Assembly (NCBI GenBank): GCA_013400975.1
Contig: WBMZ01003375.1
Location: 51,529 to 115,528, forward strand
DNA: 64,000 bases
Reading direction: 5' to 3'
DNA from: Atrichornis clamosus
Lineage: Eukaryota > Chordata > Aves > Passeriformes > Menuridae
Part shown: piece after piece, positions 25,424 through 40,400 of the stretch
Numbering within the stretch: the stretch's first letter is position 1
How the letters are laid out: each line of letters starts with the position of its first letter
Program-made: the position numbers and the translations under genes
The notes under the pieces: model-generated
What the model was told of the DNA's origin: nothing
Database searches by the model: none
What the model saw: only the letters and a program-made list of their open reading frames with translations

Positions 25424-28400
25424 CTGAGAGTGAAATGATAAACAGAAACAGTTAAACAGCATCTCCATAGAGGGGGAACACATGCTACAAACTCCTAAAT
25501 ACAGAAGTCAAGCAATAAGTTGAACTGGTTTATTAGTAAATAGCAGTGAAGATAATGCTATGCAGGCTTTGAATTGCAGGAGAAAAACCTTAAAAAGCAA
25601 ATTTGATATTATTCAATCTGAAGAATACTTGTCATGAATTACTTAACCTCAGACAAAGACAGAAAACCAACTACAAGGACAAGCAGGTGAAACATCTTCC
25701 CTTTCTACAGAATGAGGTATCCCAAATCAAACATTTACTTTGGGATAATCCCTGAGTGTACATTAGGAGGAATAATGCATGCAATATAACAGATGCATTC
25801 TGTACCCTCCGACTCAATCTCATGATTATGCTGTCAGCAGGCTGAATTACAGACTTACATTACAGATGATGAATAATTCACACTGATTTACTATCAAAGA
25901 CTCTATGCACAGTGAAACAAAGAGAAAAGAGATGGAAGAACTAGGAATGAAGAAGGTAACGAACATTTGCGAAGCACTTTTGAGGCCACTGGGACAACTT
26001 CCCAGACTTCTACACCTAAAACACATTTTATGAGCCACATTTTATAGAGCTGATCTCTTTTCTTTCTTCTATTTTAAAGCGTTATGTTTTAAATCTCTAG
26101 CTGCTTTCCCTATTAAGAAAACTTTGCATTGACCTTTCTTTATGATACTCCTCACTCTGCAGGACTTCATAATTACAATACTTGGGATCAGCTAAATGGT
26201 TATGGATAGGATGGAGATATGCAACAACAGTATGATTGCCTGTGCTACTCTACAAACAAACACACTGCCAAAGTATTTAAAAAAGAGTAGTATACTGTAC
26301 AGAGTCCAAGGGCTGTCTTTTCTTTCCCAGATTCTCTCATCAATGTGCTTCATTATTTCAGAGGTAAATCATATTTAATGTAAAAATGAATTATCTCTCT
26401 TCAGTTTATTTCTATCTTTATGCTAAGTTCAAAAGTGCTAAGTATGTAATGGGGGAAGGTGATTAACATGCATATTTTAAATTATTTATCACCTTCACTT
26501 ATGGGACAATCCTTTTACTTCTAAACTAGAATGTGCACCAAGTACAAAAAAATTCTGGGGGTTTGGGGGGAGGAAAGAATGCATCTGTCACCAGCTGCTT
26601 CTCTTTGCAAAGGGATAACGAGTAGTCAGCACTAGACTGAAGGTCACAAGACCAGCACAGCGGGCCTTTTCGGTTCCCCATGGATTCGAGGAAGATTCAT
26701 TTTCTTTCAATGTTCAGAGAAATAAGCCAGTACAAGCCTCACAACTTTGGCACACACAGAGACGATCTATTTCTTTTCACATCTCTGTTGTTCTCCCAGG
26801 AATAGTACAGTGGCAGGCACCGCTGGACTCAGATTTGAATTGGCCTCCAAACGTGCGTTGGAGCTGGCAATCAGTAAGTTCTGTGTTGATTTAACTTCAT
26901 TAAGTTGACATAAGTAAGTGCACAAGCAATATTTCTAGGTAAAAATAAAGCCTGTCTTAACATCCCCTGGAATTTAAGTAAATGCTGCCATCTTCGTTTC
27001 TTTTTCAAGTAACTGAAATTTAACAGTTGCTATCACTAAGCCATAGGATTTCTCATCTAAAGATCTCAAAGAGCTTTGCAAACATTAGCTGAGCACCTTA
27101 ACACATGCATCTAAGTCTGTGAGGCTCACTAGAATGTTCACTGGTCAAATACAGCCAAGCAGTAACAGTATAGAACAGTTCAGAATAGGAAATTAAAACT
27201 GTCAAAGTCATATTAAACCTGAAAGAAAAGTTCAAGGAAATATAACTACATATATCAGATAATTTTGTATTTGTTTTTGTGATGTGTTTTGATGGAGAAA
27301 GTTAAGAACATTGCTAATATCAGATATTAATCTATGTTTTAGCAAAACATGCATGAATGCAAGGCTTGCTTACCTTTTTGGTTTTCAGATTGTCACTGTT
27401 AAATTTAGTATAGTCTTCTTCTGGTTCCACAGGGACATCTGACGATTTCCTTTTCTGAAACGTTAGAGTGAGGAAGTTGCTCTGTCAACGACTTTTATGA
27501 TGTATACACATGGAAGTTCAAAGCTTTGGCTTTATATCGTAACCATAGCACCAAAACAGGACTGGCAAACAACTGAAGAATCTGCAGCAAGAGTGGAAGA
27601 TTTCTCTCTGCAGTTGTCTTCTTTGCATGTGAACATATACCACTTCTACAACATTCAGAAGAGATCATTCAGTGTCATGGGAAGCATTTTCTTCCTAGCC
27701 TTCTGAAGAATGACTGTTAGGAATCAGCCATGATTGTGACCTTGGTGTCAGTCTAATTAGAGAACTTTATGGAGCAGCTGTTGGAAATTAGTGTCTAACA
27801 GTGAAGGAACCCAGACTCTGGTGCCCATGATCTCATGGACCTGTGCAGCAACTCCAGTGTTACAGCTATCCACCAACACAAGTGGATCATCATCTAGCCT
27901 ATTGTCTGTTTGTTCACAGCCTTATGAATTAATTAGTTTCTACAGGTTGGCAACAGTGAAACACTGCCATAGCTCCACTGACTGCTTCATTGAATCCAAC
28001 CGTATATTAAAAAGTTTGCCTGTGCAAGTGCTGTGTGCCTTCTAACTTCAGAAATAGTGCAAGTGAACGGTTCTCAGCACTTCACATGATCAGGCTGTAA
28101 AAATGAATATTTTTTTCCATAAACTCTGAGCATGTGTTTAGTTTAAAGGTGAAAACTTTCTGGTATGTTTCCAAAAGGGAAAAAAGAAGTATGTAGTATT
28201 TTACAACACTGTATTTTTATTATTATTATATATCTGATATTACTACCCTGTCCTTAATATCCTGTGAAATCCAGACTGCGGCCTTCCCAGCTTTTGTGCC
28301 AAAGAGAGTGATTTTGCAAGCAACTTGGATGGTACCATACGTTTTAAGATCCTGTTTTATTCATTTTGTTTATGGTGCTTGTGATATCTCTCTCGCCCCC

Positions 28401-31400
28401 TCCCTCTCTCGCTTTGGCACAGAAGCCAGGTCTGCAGCTTAGATTTCTCAGCTCTCAGAACCAGATCCAACTGCAGCCTTTTCTTTTGATTTCAATGAAA
28501 TCTGGATCAGCCTCTTTAGGAGGCTGTGTACTGTGCTGTGATTACATTTTCAAATGACAACCTAATGAATAATTACTTTTCTCCTGTCTTTGGAATCTCA
28601 TAAACAAGTTTTTAAAACTTACAACAAAAATGTTTGTATTTCAGCAAAACATTTGCTGTTGAGTTGTAGCAAAGCCTACATATTCTTTGTAAATGTCTCT
28701 CATCATCTGCCAATGGCCTGACTCCCTGTGCTGACAAACCGGACAGTATGATGATTACAACACAAGATCAACAGCTTACAATTAATATAAAGAACATGCA
28801 ATTTTGATTTAATCATTAAATCACAAAGTCCAGATTGTACCCAGTTTGTTCTTGTTCAACAGAGAGAATCTGTCATTGCTTTTCTGCTAATCACTGAAGT
28901 TTCTACATCTCTCCTCCCTTCAGAGTTTAACTTAATTTCTAACCATGCAATTACTTTACCAAAATAAGAAATACATGTTAGAACCTTTCTTATTTTGCAA
29001 TAATCATATATTATGTCTGTTAATACACCTTGCCCTCGTGAAGAGAAGTATCAACACAAGTGATTAAAAATGGTCTGAGGGAGACTAGAAGTTTTAGTGT
29101 ATAAGCCTGCCTCGCTCCTCTGAGATTGTGAAATAAAGGAGTGTTTTTTATCTCTGAAGTTGCAAAGACTTAAAACACAGAAACATCATATACACCCTGG
29201 TCAGTGCTCTGGAAATTAATCAGATCCTCAGCAAGATTTCACTGCCCAACAACTGAACAGTTCTAAGCCTCATTTCCTCTGTAACCAAACTGCTGAAATA
29301 AAACTGTTTTTAAAAATAGATTCTCAGAAGTATCCCAACGGTATAAGAGCTATTCGTGCATAATATGGAATGTACATCACATGCAGTTCAATACAGTTGT
29401 TTTAACATGCTTATACAGCTAATGAATATCAGTTGGCTCCTGATGTGTGCTTAATATTTCTTACAATATAAAGATAATTCTTAACTGAATCAAAGGGCCA
29501 AGTAACTGTGCAGCCAGAACAACTGTCCAGCCACATGGAAATAACATATCTATGGATGATATACATTGGAGAACAAATGCTATTAATAACAGTAGGGCTC
29601 AATTATTCCTCTGTGTGCTAGCTGACATGCTGCTTAACAGAGCAGTCACTGAACCAGCCAGAAATGAGGTTATATTAGACTTTGTTTCTGTAAGTAGCAG
29701 GGACACTGCAGGAAAGGCCATTGTGGTAAATAATCTAGTTGCAGTAGACATCAGGTGCCTCAGTTTAAATTAAATGGAAAGGATAATCAAAAGGGGGTTA
29801 TTTGTTATAGAGGGGCAAACTGCAAACCATATACTTTACTTGTCTAAGACAAAGCAAAGGGACTTGGTGTGTAAGGAGGACACCTGGAATATGAAAGAAA
29901 AAGACAGAAGTGGTTTTGGATCTTTTACTTCAAGTAAGGTGAAAAGTCTTGAAGGAAAGAGCTTCTGAGACTAAACACTATGCATGCAGCTCCTTGCTCA
30001 CACAGATGCACACGTATTCCACCACCCCCACTCCTACCCCAAAAAATCCAACTGATACTAGGTGTAAGCAGAATTCTGCAATGAATGGGAAGGAAAAAAA
30101 ATCAGTTTAGGGGTCAGGTAATACTGAAATTAAGTGAGAACTGCCAAAAAGTGAAGCTGAGTTAGACCTTGGAAAGGAAATTAAAACAAACAGTACAAGG
30201 TTGTTTAGCCACAAAGGCAAAAAGGGAATTAAAAAAAGAGAAAGTGAAGCTGCTATAATGTAAGGATTGGATAGATAGAAATGTTAATCTAGGTGTGGAC
30301 CCAAAATGGAAGAAATCCTTTGCCTCAGTAAATAATTTTCAATAAAGATGAAGGGGTTAAGCACAGGGGCAGAAAAAAAGAACAGAAATCACTCTATTCA
30401 AGATAGAAGTAAAACTGAATATGCTGACCCTGTTGGGAGCCCACATCAGAAATCACAAGATGAGAGGCAAAACCTGGCAAATTCTCTATCAGACAGGGAC
30501 CATATTACTGCAGAATAGCCAAAGACCCATCTATATATAAGGAGGGGGAAAAAGTGATTGTAGGACTCAGAACAGAGTGAGGAAAAAAGTGAAAGAAGGA
30601 AGAATAATTAAAGAAAAAGAGTAAATTGAACATATAATCACAGAATGGTTTGAGTGTGAAGGGACCTTAAAGACCATCTAGTTCCAACCCTCCTGCCATG
30701 GGCAGGGACACCTTCCACTAGACCAGGTTACCCAGAGCCCCATTCAGCCTGGCCTTGAACACTTCCAGGGGTGGGGAGTTCACAACCTCTCTGGGCAACC
30801 TCTGCCAGTGTCTTACCACCCTCAGAGTAAAGAATTTCTTCTCGAGATCTAATTTAAACACAACCTCTCTTTCAGCTTTAGGCCATTCCCCCTTGTCCTG
30901 TCACTGCATGCCCTTGGTAAAAAGTCCCTCTCCAGATCTCCTGTAGCCTCCTTTAGGTCCTGGAAGGTGCTCTAAGGTCTCCCTGGAGCCTTCTCTTCTC
31001 CAGGCTGAACAAGCCCAACTCTCTCAGCCTGTCTCAGCCTGAAAACTAAATACAGGTAATACCTACTGATTTGTCTTTACTTCCTCAAATATAACACATT
31101 TTCTGGTGACAGAATGTGAAGGATTGACAGAGGACTTGACATGGTGCCACTTAAGCAAGTGAAATTACAGAAAACAAATACTGCCTAAGAACTTTAAGGT
31201 AGGTAAGAAACTGGAAAAAAGGGAAACAAAGGCAAATAACGCAGAAAGGAATGTCATTGGATCAGATGGAGATTACAAGTTAATTGCTAATTAAAGATAA
31301 TAGAATGCTAACATTTGCTGAATGTACATCACTGAGTAGCTTTATGAATACCTAAAGAGCTTTTAACACTGTGAAGGAAAAGCCAAGGAACCTTCAAGAC

Positions 31401-34400
31401 TGGAAATATTAAAACCAGATTAAATATACAGAAGAAGTAAAAGGCCATGTACACAGCAACTAACAGCATTAATTTCCTGTAAATCTAAGTACTGATCAAG
31501 TAAAAACTGCAGTGGAGAATAAAACCACAACTGTGTATCTTAAATGTTCACTGCACAACTGAGAGCTATCTGGTACATCACACATCAACCGAGGCAAATG
31601 GGATTCTAATCTGTAATGGAACAAAGTCCTTCTAGTTAAGACAAGAAGGGAAGAATGCCATCATATTGCATGAATAAAGGTTTCAACAGAAATAATTGTA
31701 CATTATTCTGGTCACCTGCTTCAAAACAATTGAATTCATCTTGGAATAGGTGTAAAGAAATGTTTCTACAATGAGGGAATGGAGAACCCATCTTACAGAA
31801 CCAAGTTGGCTTCACAAAATGAAAACACAAAGCATATATGTTTTCCCTTTACACATTGAGAAAACTAATGTTAGGGAGGGAAAAGAGCCATTTCAATTTA
31901 AAAAAAACAATGATAAAGTTAGCACAAAAGCACAGGGGAATAAATTGGCCATGAATAAATTCAAGGTGGAATTTACAGAAAGGTTTCTGAGCATCAGAGG
32001 AATGAGGTTATAGAACACCCTTCCAAGACAAGTAATGGAAATAAAAAATCCTAATGAGACTTACAGTGAAGAATGGTCAGTGTATGAGAGATTATCCAAT
32101 ATGGTTGTCTGGGAATCCATGACCCAGGAGGTCCCTTTCAGGGTCCTCATAAATTATATATGAAAGAAAACCTATGAAGTCATATTGTCCCATCAACCTC
32201 AATAAAACTAAATAAGCAAAACACGTACGAAAAGACTGCTTACCAAAACCATATAATATGTCTCTTTCTTTCCCTCCCCTTTTTTTAAACAGGAAAACCA
32301 ACCAAAATATTCCTTATTAAAAAATATGAGTTACCTGGTAAATTTCTTGTGTTGTTTTAGACTGACTTTTCACAAGGCCAACTTACTTACTGTATTGTAC
32401 CCATGGTCAGTCTGGTCTAGTTTCAATAATAATTCAGAAAAATTAACTTACAGCACAACATATCTATCAATATTTTAATGTTCTCCTACCTTCAGTGGTG
32501 GCTCTGGTACTGGACTTCTAAGTTCTGGGAGCCTGCAGAACAAAAGTTTTTAAGTTACAAATTACGACAGATGAATTGCACGACCTAAAGTTTGTAATTC
32601 CTTCTTCACAAAGGCTGCTTTGATTATCAGCTGCTCACACATGGCAAGCACTTGCAAAAAAAGCAGCTCATGAACTCTGTATTTCTGACTTATGAAGCTG
32701 TTCAGCTCTGGGGCTTCAAGCTGCAAACTGCACACTTTTCCAAAGGCCACCATAACACAAGCCTTTGAACAGAACTGGACTGATGAGTAGGTGCAGAGTC
32801 CCAGTGATGCTCCAAGCCAAGTCTGCTGCTGGCAGGGAACACCTGGATGAAGATGCTGGCTCACCTTCCAGATTTAAATATAAACTAACACAGGTTAGAT
32901 ATGTAAACTCAAACCCCAGCAGCACTGAGTGAGTACGGAAAAAGAAAGAGGACTGGGGATGAGGACTGGCTCTGCTTTTCATGCTTGAAAATTCTGAACA
33001 AAACCTTTAACTGTTTCGATTTCCTTCCCACTTGCTTTAAAGTAGGATACATTACTCAGGGTTTCATCATGCAGTGGTGGTAACAGACATATCTTGACTT
33101 AAATATTACATCTCTCCTCCAGCTCATGGTCCTTAACATCATAGGAAAAACAGAAAGACATCTACATTTGAAAAATCACATTTTAAGTGTGACAAATATA
33201 GTCTCATTGTGTCATTCACTGCAACCTTGATGAAAAAATCTCAATATTCAACAGAAATGACCAGATGGACATTAATGCATGGCATACAAAGCTATTGGAC
33301 AGCTGGAACAACACTTACCCTAAGTATTTTAACAACTCCTTACTCAGATCTTCAGGAATATATTCTGATATTAACCCATAGGCATACCGTACATAGTCTT
33401 CAGGAACAGGGCAGGGAGCGGGGAGGAGAAGAAAAAGAACATTCATGTTACACAGTCACGTTGCTTTAGACCTGTTGCATGTGCTGCCATGAAGCATAAG
33501 GTTGAATTAATAGTAAGAGACTTCTAATGGATACACTGTGATGCTTCTCTGTGTTGAGTAGTTTATGTCATATGACACTAGTAGGTTTATTTAAAAAGTA
33601 AAGACTTACTACACTCACTTTGTCAGCAGATGTTATTAATATCTGCTGCATGTACTTTACAAAAGCTGTTCACTTTCTGAGAATACTAGATATCATGTAT
33701 TTTTCTGAAGAAATTAAATTTTTAAAACCTGCAAAAGTAAAAAGCTGACTCAACAGAACATGCAATCATTAATTTTAAAGCATCTGGATCTTACAATTAT
33801 TTGGCAAGGGCTTCAGTACTAAAGAACATTTTCTGGCTTCAACTGAAAACAATTAGATGAGACAATGAGTGTATTTCAAAGCCTTGTACTTCATTTTCAG
33901 TACTTTATAGAAAATGCCAAGGCCTATCTAAACATCACTGGCAAGACGGGATAATTATCTGTGGAAATATGAACTACTAGAAGCTGTTTGCACTACAGGG
34001 CACTCCTGCTATAAATGTTTTTCTGTGAGACTGGGAAAAAAAAGTGACCCTTTTATAACACAAAGTCCTAAACCAGATCTTTTCCGGTCACGTTCTACAC
34101 AAGCACTTACTGATCGTGGGCTGGATTTTTTAAAGTTGCTGTTTTTCAGGCTGCTGGGGCGTAACTGCACCCATGCACAGGAAGCATTTGCCAGACAGAC
34201 ATTAAGTTAAAATTTCATCTCTGAATTCCAACTACAACAGGTCAGTTTATCTGTTCATATGCCTACACACTCAGAGAGTTCACAAGTACATGGTATACCA
34301 GACCCAGGGTGGCAAAGAACTATTTCTTTAGTGCCAGAAATAAGTTGTCTCTTTTTTTTCTAACCTAAAAAGCCCAATGCAAACTGGCATTGAAGTAGAA

Positions 34401-37400
34401 AGCATTAACAAACTGACACCAGCATATACATTTAACTATACTGACAACACCTATCTGCACTTCTCCTTCCACCACTGCCCAGATTCATCAACAGTTTGTC
34501 ACTCTCTAAGCCCACGTTAGGGTCAGGAGAGAACAAGAAATAATTCCAACCCAAGACAATTTCACCTCAGCACTTAATACATCGAATTTATTTCTTAAGA
34601 AAAATATTCCCATTGTTTCACTCTTTGCATTGTGACACTGAATGGTGAGTCCAAGTCAACTGCTTCTATTTCACATTAAATACAAAATCCATTCCCTTTG
34701 CACTTCTGCCTCAAAGCAACCTTCACCAGCTTTCTTGAACGATTTAAAAATATCACTGTTTGCCTTCTAGGAAGTCTGCGTTCTCACCGTAGCCTAGCTT
34801 TGTCATTAACCCTCTGTCAAACATCAGCAACACTTGCACACCTCCCTTCTTTGTCTTCTGAATGAAATTTTCAGAAGTCTCAGAAGTTAAACCTCCCCTA
34901 CTTCCTATTTGCACTCATTACATCCTCCCATTTTTTGCCCTACAGCATCTGTAGATGTTAACTACATATACCCATCTATTTATAAGGTACTGAAACTTCA
35001 TAATACTCCTATGAAAGCAATTATCTACAGAAATAAATTGCACTGTCATGGCAATGAAAGGACTGGACAAGAAAATTAGTCTTATTAGAAATAAGTGTTG
35101 AGTAATGTCCATTTGACTTCTTGTCATTCACCTTGCCACATACAGTGGGACTACCTCCAACCAAAACTAAACTGCTTTAAACCCCAGTATTCCCTATTTC
35201 AATTCTGCTCTCTTAAATATCAAAACCCAAGGCTTTAAAAAAGGCTATTATATCTATGTCACTCTAAGTAAAGAGAAAGATGGAAAAAACCGCTCCAGAT
35301 GAACTATTTAATTACAAATTTCAGAAAAAAAGTATTTAAGCATAGTCAAGATGGTTGTTGTCAGTACACTTTTCTTTTTCTTTAAAAAAATGGGGGTGGG
35401 AAAAATCATGAAAACCTACTGCAAAGTCAAAGTCACAAGTTTTGTAGCTTTGTCTTTTTTTAAAAGCCATATATTACAACCTTTGCTCCATAAAACTGTC
35501 TATTTGCCTCTTAAATCTCATTTATGTTGTTTCCTTTGATATCATTACTTGGTAGCTCATTTTCCATTTTGTCAGCAAGCTGTTTTGTTTCTCCTTAATT
35601 TTCAACAGCGTGGAGACTTTTGAGTATCTTTGTAATAAGGAACAATTTGCTTTGGTTCATCTTGCTCTAAACTTTTCTTAATTTTCTTAACATTTGGAGA
35701 TTTTATTCTGAGTCCATTTTCAGGTTTCTCTACAGAACTTCATATCCCAGTAACATTCAGCACACTGCCTTCCCCAGAGAAAGGTGACTAGAAGCAAACA
35801 GGATCACACCAGACTTTTTCATAACAGGATTATCCATTTCAAGGCAATTTAATACACAAGATATTAAAGTTTTGCCCTTAATAGTTACACATTTGTGTAT
35901 TCCATACATTTGCTGTACAAAGTAACATTTGGACCAGGAGATTTTTTTCTATGACTATGACTTCTTAAGATCCCTTCACCATTTTGAAGAATTCTGTGAA
36001 TGCTAAAATGCTAATATGCCAAGCATCCTAATAAAAATAATAATAAAAAGAAGCATGTTCTAATACAGAGACACTTACTGGGAGGGTACTTAAATATATT
36101 ACAAATATGTGAACTATTAAGACAGTCTCCGTTCAGCAAAGCACTTCAGCATATATTTCACTGAGAAAAATGTTTTTTCCTTGAACTGTGGAGAAGTTAA
36201 GAGAACCCCAGCTGAGACCTATTGTTAATTACAATGTCATCTGAGAAAGATAACAAAGAACTTGGAAAAGCCAAGGCACACAGTCACAACTTATCCAGAA
36301 TTTTCTGTACAAGAAATAAATTTACTGCAAAGGCCAATTTCAACACATTTCAGTTTCTAATCATGTGTTTTATCTCTACTTATGTGACTTCACAAAAATG
36401 CAATTGATTACAATGTTTAGTTTTCTTACCTTCTTGAGTATCTGTGATCTGTTTACTGCTGATAAATGTACTTGCAAGCACCCTTTCACCTACTGATATA
36501 TTGCTGCTTTTAAGTGCTTTCACTGTTTGATTAACCTATAGAAACCCAAAGAATGAAATGTCTGTATCAGTATTGTTATGCACATGTTAATGCAGTGACA
36601 AAGCTCTGGTAATTTTGTTTCAAGCGTATAAAACACTCAAGTTATGGACTGTGGTGAAATTTAATATACATTTGTAATGACTAGCATATGAGCTCAAAAA
36701 AGCCAAAGAAACTAGCATGTCTTTGAACATGTTGCCTCGGCAACACAGCACCAGTTTTGCAGCACCCTAAGATAAGATGAGCTGAACTACTCAGATCCCA
36801 CAGCCATGATTGTACAGGTGAGAAATACACCTGCTCAGAGAACAGAGAACACCTGAGCTCAGTAGGATTGCAAAGGCAGGCCTGGTGGAAATCAAAGTTT
36901 AAGGACTTTACAGGGCACTGCTGTACTGGATCCAGCAGAGAGAACTGTCAGAAGAAGATATTTTCAACAACACAAACAGGTACCTGTTACACATGTAAAT
37001 ATTCAGGTAACCATTGTAAAATAGGTATCCCCATGCTTCAGCAGAGGTATCCCCATCCCACTGCAGAAAGTGCACCAGAATTTGTGCTTCTATTGATTAA
37101 TTTAAATGACAAGGCCTCCTTATATCATGTGATGCATACCACCTTTTTCTACAGAAGGGGCATCATATTAAGGGCACATGTGAGTGAGTAAAATAAAATT
37201 CACCTGCTTTATACCAAAACAAAGATCCCACCAAGCTCAGCTTTAACACTAGTTTATTTTTAGCGTACTGTACAGACCTCTTGAACAGCATGATTGAATC
37301 AGGGTAACAGCAACCAAAGCAGGACCATTCTGAGTGACTCTGCCAAAACTTCAGGAAACACATTTGTAGCACAAACCCAAGGCAGTTCTGACCAGCTTCA

Positions 37401-40400
37401 AAGCATGGCAGAATTTAAAAGCTGTAACAATCAAAGCTCTCCTCTAGCCCAGCTATGAAAGGGATGGAGCAAAAGACAAGCCCCTCACCTTATGCAAAGC
37501 CTACAGCGATATGCTGACAGCTTCTTCTTCTGCCTACCCACACTCCATGAATCCCTTTCATGGCCAGCTCGGTCAAAATGAGAAATGTAAGAAGCTTGTT
37601 AATATCTCTAACACCTGATCACATTCCCAAGTGCAACAACTTTACTGTGATGTCTGTCCTTCTTGGGGAGGACTTGTACCTTGAACTGAGGGACAGCACA
37701 TGGCTCAAAAGCAGATATGGACAAACTAATAAGCATTTCCTTTTTAAACACAAGGCAATTTTGAAAGCAAAAGAGAAACACAATACCTTTTTCTTTAACC
37801 ACTTCAGTGTCTTCTCTTGGCTGTACTTGTGGAATTTCTGACTGCCAATCTCTGACAAAAAACAAGTAAGGGGAAGAAAGTCAGGTCTGGTTTGGATTGC
37901 ATTTTCAATATATTTAAAATATTTTAAGTTGTAGAAACAACATGAAAGTTAATTTGAATCTTGCACGTGTTTGATATCAGGACAATAATTTTCAAAAATA
38001 TTGGAACCATAGAAAAATAAACAGACTGAGCTGATATGAACAAGTCTGAACAATCTGACAATTCTTTAATTAGGACATAATCCAGCAAAGCACATATTTT
38101 ATTTATTTATGTGTAATCTTGGGCTGCCTGAATTCACTAAGACTCTTCTCAAGCCCATGCAGTTTGCCAAACCTTCACGGCCCTGTGTCACCAGACTGGG
38201 GATTTTAACTACATAGTTCACAACACCAAATCTTGGCTTCATGATTTACTTTCTTTTTTTTAAACAACATATTATCTTAAATCTTTACTTACTGAATTCC
38301 AGCAGTAAAGGGCTAGGACAGAGAGTTGGTTACTGAAGAAAAACCATCCACCTTTCAGCAAACCCTCTTCCTATCAGTTCTCATCTCTCATATCAGAGAG
38401 TGACTAAAGTAGAATTTTTACTTCTATCCCCCTTTTACATAATTCAATATAATGTCAAAAGAAAAAACAGAATTCAAAATAGTGAAGCACACTCCTTGTG
38501 GGAGGAAGAACATGATTCACTCATGATTTATGGAGCAACACAAATTAACTCAATGATATAAGAATTTCAGAGAGTGCTTCCCCTGTGATAACCAGGGTAT
38601 CATGAACACTTGCTATTCACATGTGATCAGTTATCTGGAGATATGTTAGTTCAAAACAGAGGCAAAAGAGAGAGAAAATTACAAAAGCTCAGGGAAATTT
38701 CAGTATAAAAATTCAGAATTAACTTACAGAAAGCTACACCTGGGAAAAGGAATGAGATGCCTAGTAAGATTTCACAGGAGATTCTAGAGCCCACTGTTTC
38801 AGTCTTTTTCTTTAACGGGTATTTCAGTAAGTTTTAATCTCCTATATACTATTCCCATAAATACCTACATCTGTTTCATGTCATTTACTGATATAGTGTC
38901 ATATTTCAACAATCATTTCATGGATTTTCCTTCTCCCCTGGCAAACAACAACATATTATTTATGATTCCTTCAGCATTTCCTTCTTTGGGGTTTATCTTG
39001 GCTCTTTCAAATTGCACACAAATAGAGAACTATTATGTGCTCTTTCTGTATGCATGGTAGGGGGTATGGAGAGGTCGAGGAGAGCTGTTTGCAAAATAAA
39101 AGTTTAAATCTGTCTCAAGAGTTGTACAACAGCAAAACGCAAAAACCCTTCAGAGCAAAAATGAAAAAACCCTCTAATATACACTTTGCTTTATGATGAG
39201 TTGCAGGTAAAGTAATTAGATGTGACATTGTTGGCTTCAGCTTTTAGGACTCAGAAGCTTCTAAATGTCTCTGAAAGAAAAGCAGAAAATGGAGAAACGC
39301 TCTGGATACTTGAACCTGCTTCTCAAAGGGCTAACGTGGTTTGGGTTCAAGTACAGTGAGTACAATTCATGGATTCCTCTCTTATCTCAGAAAGTTCGAG
39401 GAAGGGACATCCCCCGGGCACCATCCCCCAACCCATGCTGAAAAGTAATTCTAGTGTGGATTCCCAGGCAGACTCCCCCACAACAGCATGATTCAGAGTG
39501 ACTCAGTTAGGGAAAGGAAACATAGAACTGTGAAGCCATTTTCATTAAAACATGTGAAAAATAATTACACTGAACCCTTCAGAGATCACTTTGTTTGAAA
39601 ATATTTTGTGCGCTTGACAGTTTAGACTATTAAACTCTAGAAACTGACAATATTTGAGACCTCTGAAGAATTAAAGTGAGTTATGAAAGTCACAAACTGC
39701 TGACAAAAGGATTCAATATTGGAACGTGGATTTAACATGTGATGCACATTTGATATTGGTGAGAGTTAGCGACTATGTTTGATAATATGAGTATATATTG
39801 GAAAGCCTTTTGTTCCCTAATGTGTCTGGTGCCTATAAAACTGGTCTGAGACATCTGGAAAGATTGGGTTTGAGAAATACAGATGGAATATAAGTGGTTC
39901 TACAATTAAATAATATGTTCAGTGATCGGGTAATCGCTATGTAGGCTTGGAAGTTTCCCTGATGTATTGTTGAGCAAACTGCCTAAAGCACATTTTAACA
40001 TCCATTTTCTCAGTGTTTTCCATAACTCTGAAACTCATATGGCCCCTTTTTTCCTACCTTCTGGGAATACAAGCTTGGCAATATTATTTAGTTATTCTAA
40101 TCAGGTAAGTTTTCTTGGCTCTTCATGTTAATCACATCAGACAAGATCACAGTGCAGCTTTTGCCTTGCAAAATGAAACAAAGAGTAACACTCTGGAACT
40201 GGAATTCATAACCCTTAAACCTTCTCTACTGCACTTTCTATCCAATGTTGGAATTTATTAGCAAACAACCTGCCTCACCCAGATTTAGTGAGCTATAACA
40301 CACCCTTTCCCCAACTACTAAAGCAGGTAATTCAGAATTTAATTCAGCTAAATGAATTTTCAGTGCCCTTCAACAGTGAGGCCAGGGAAGGTGGATTTTC

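Larger units (their letters stand above)
27455..32489 (-). other. RNASEH2B: RNASEH2B intron 9
   Basis: Starts gtagga and ends tttcag. More than half of it is an ancient plus-strand CR1 (29540-32165) with a younger minus-strand CR1 inside. The rest (27455-29539) is unique AT-rich DNA. Confidence 0.85.
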
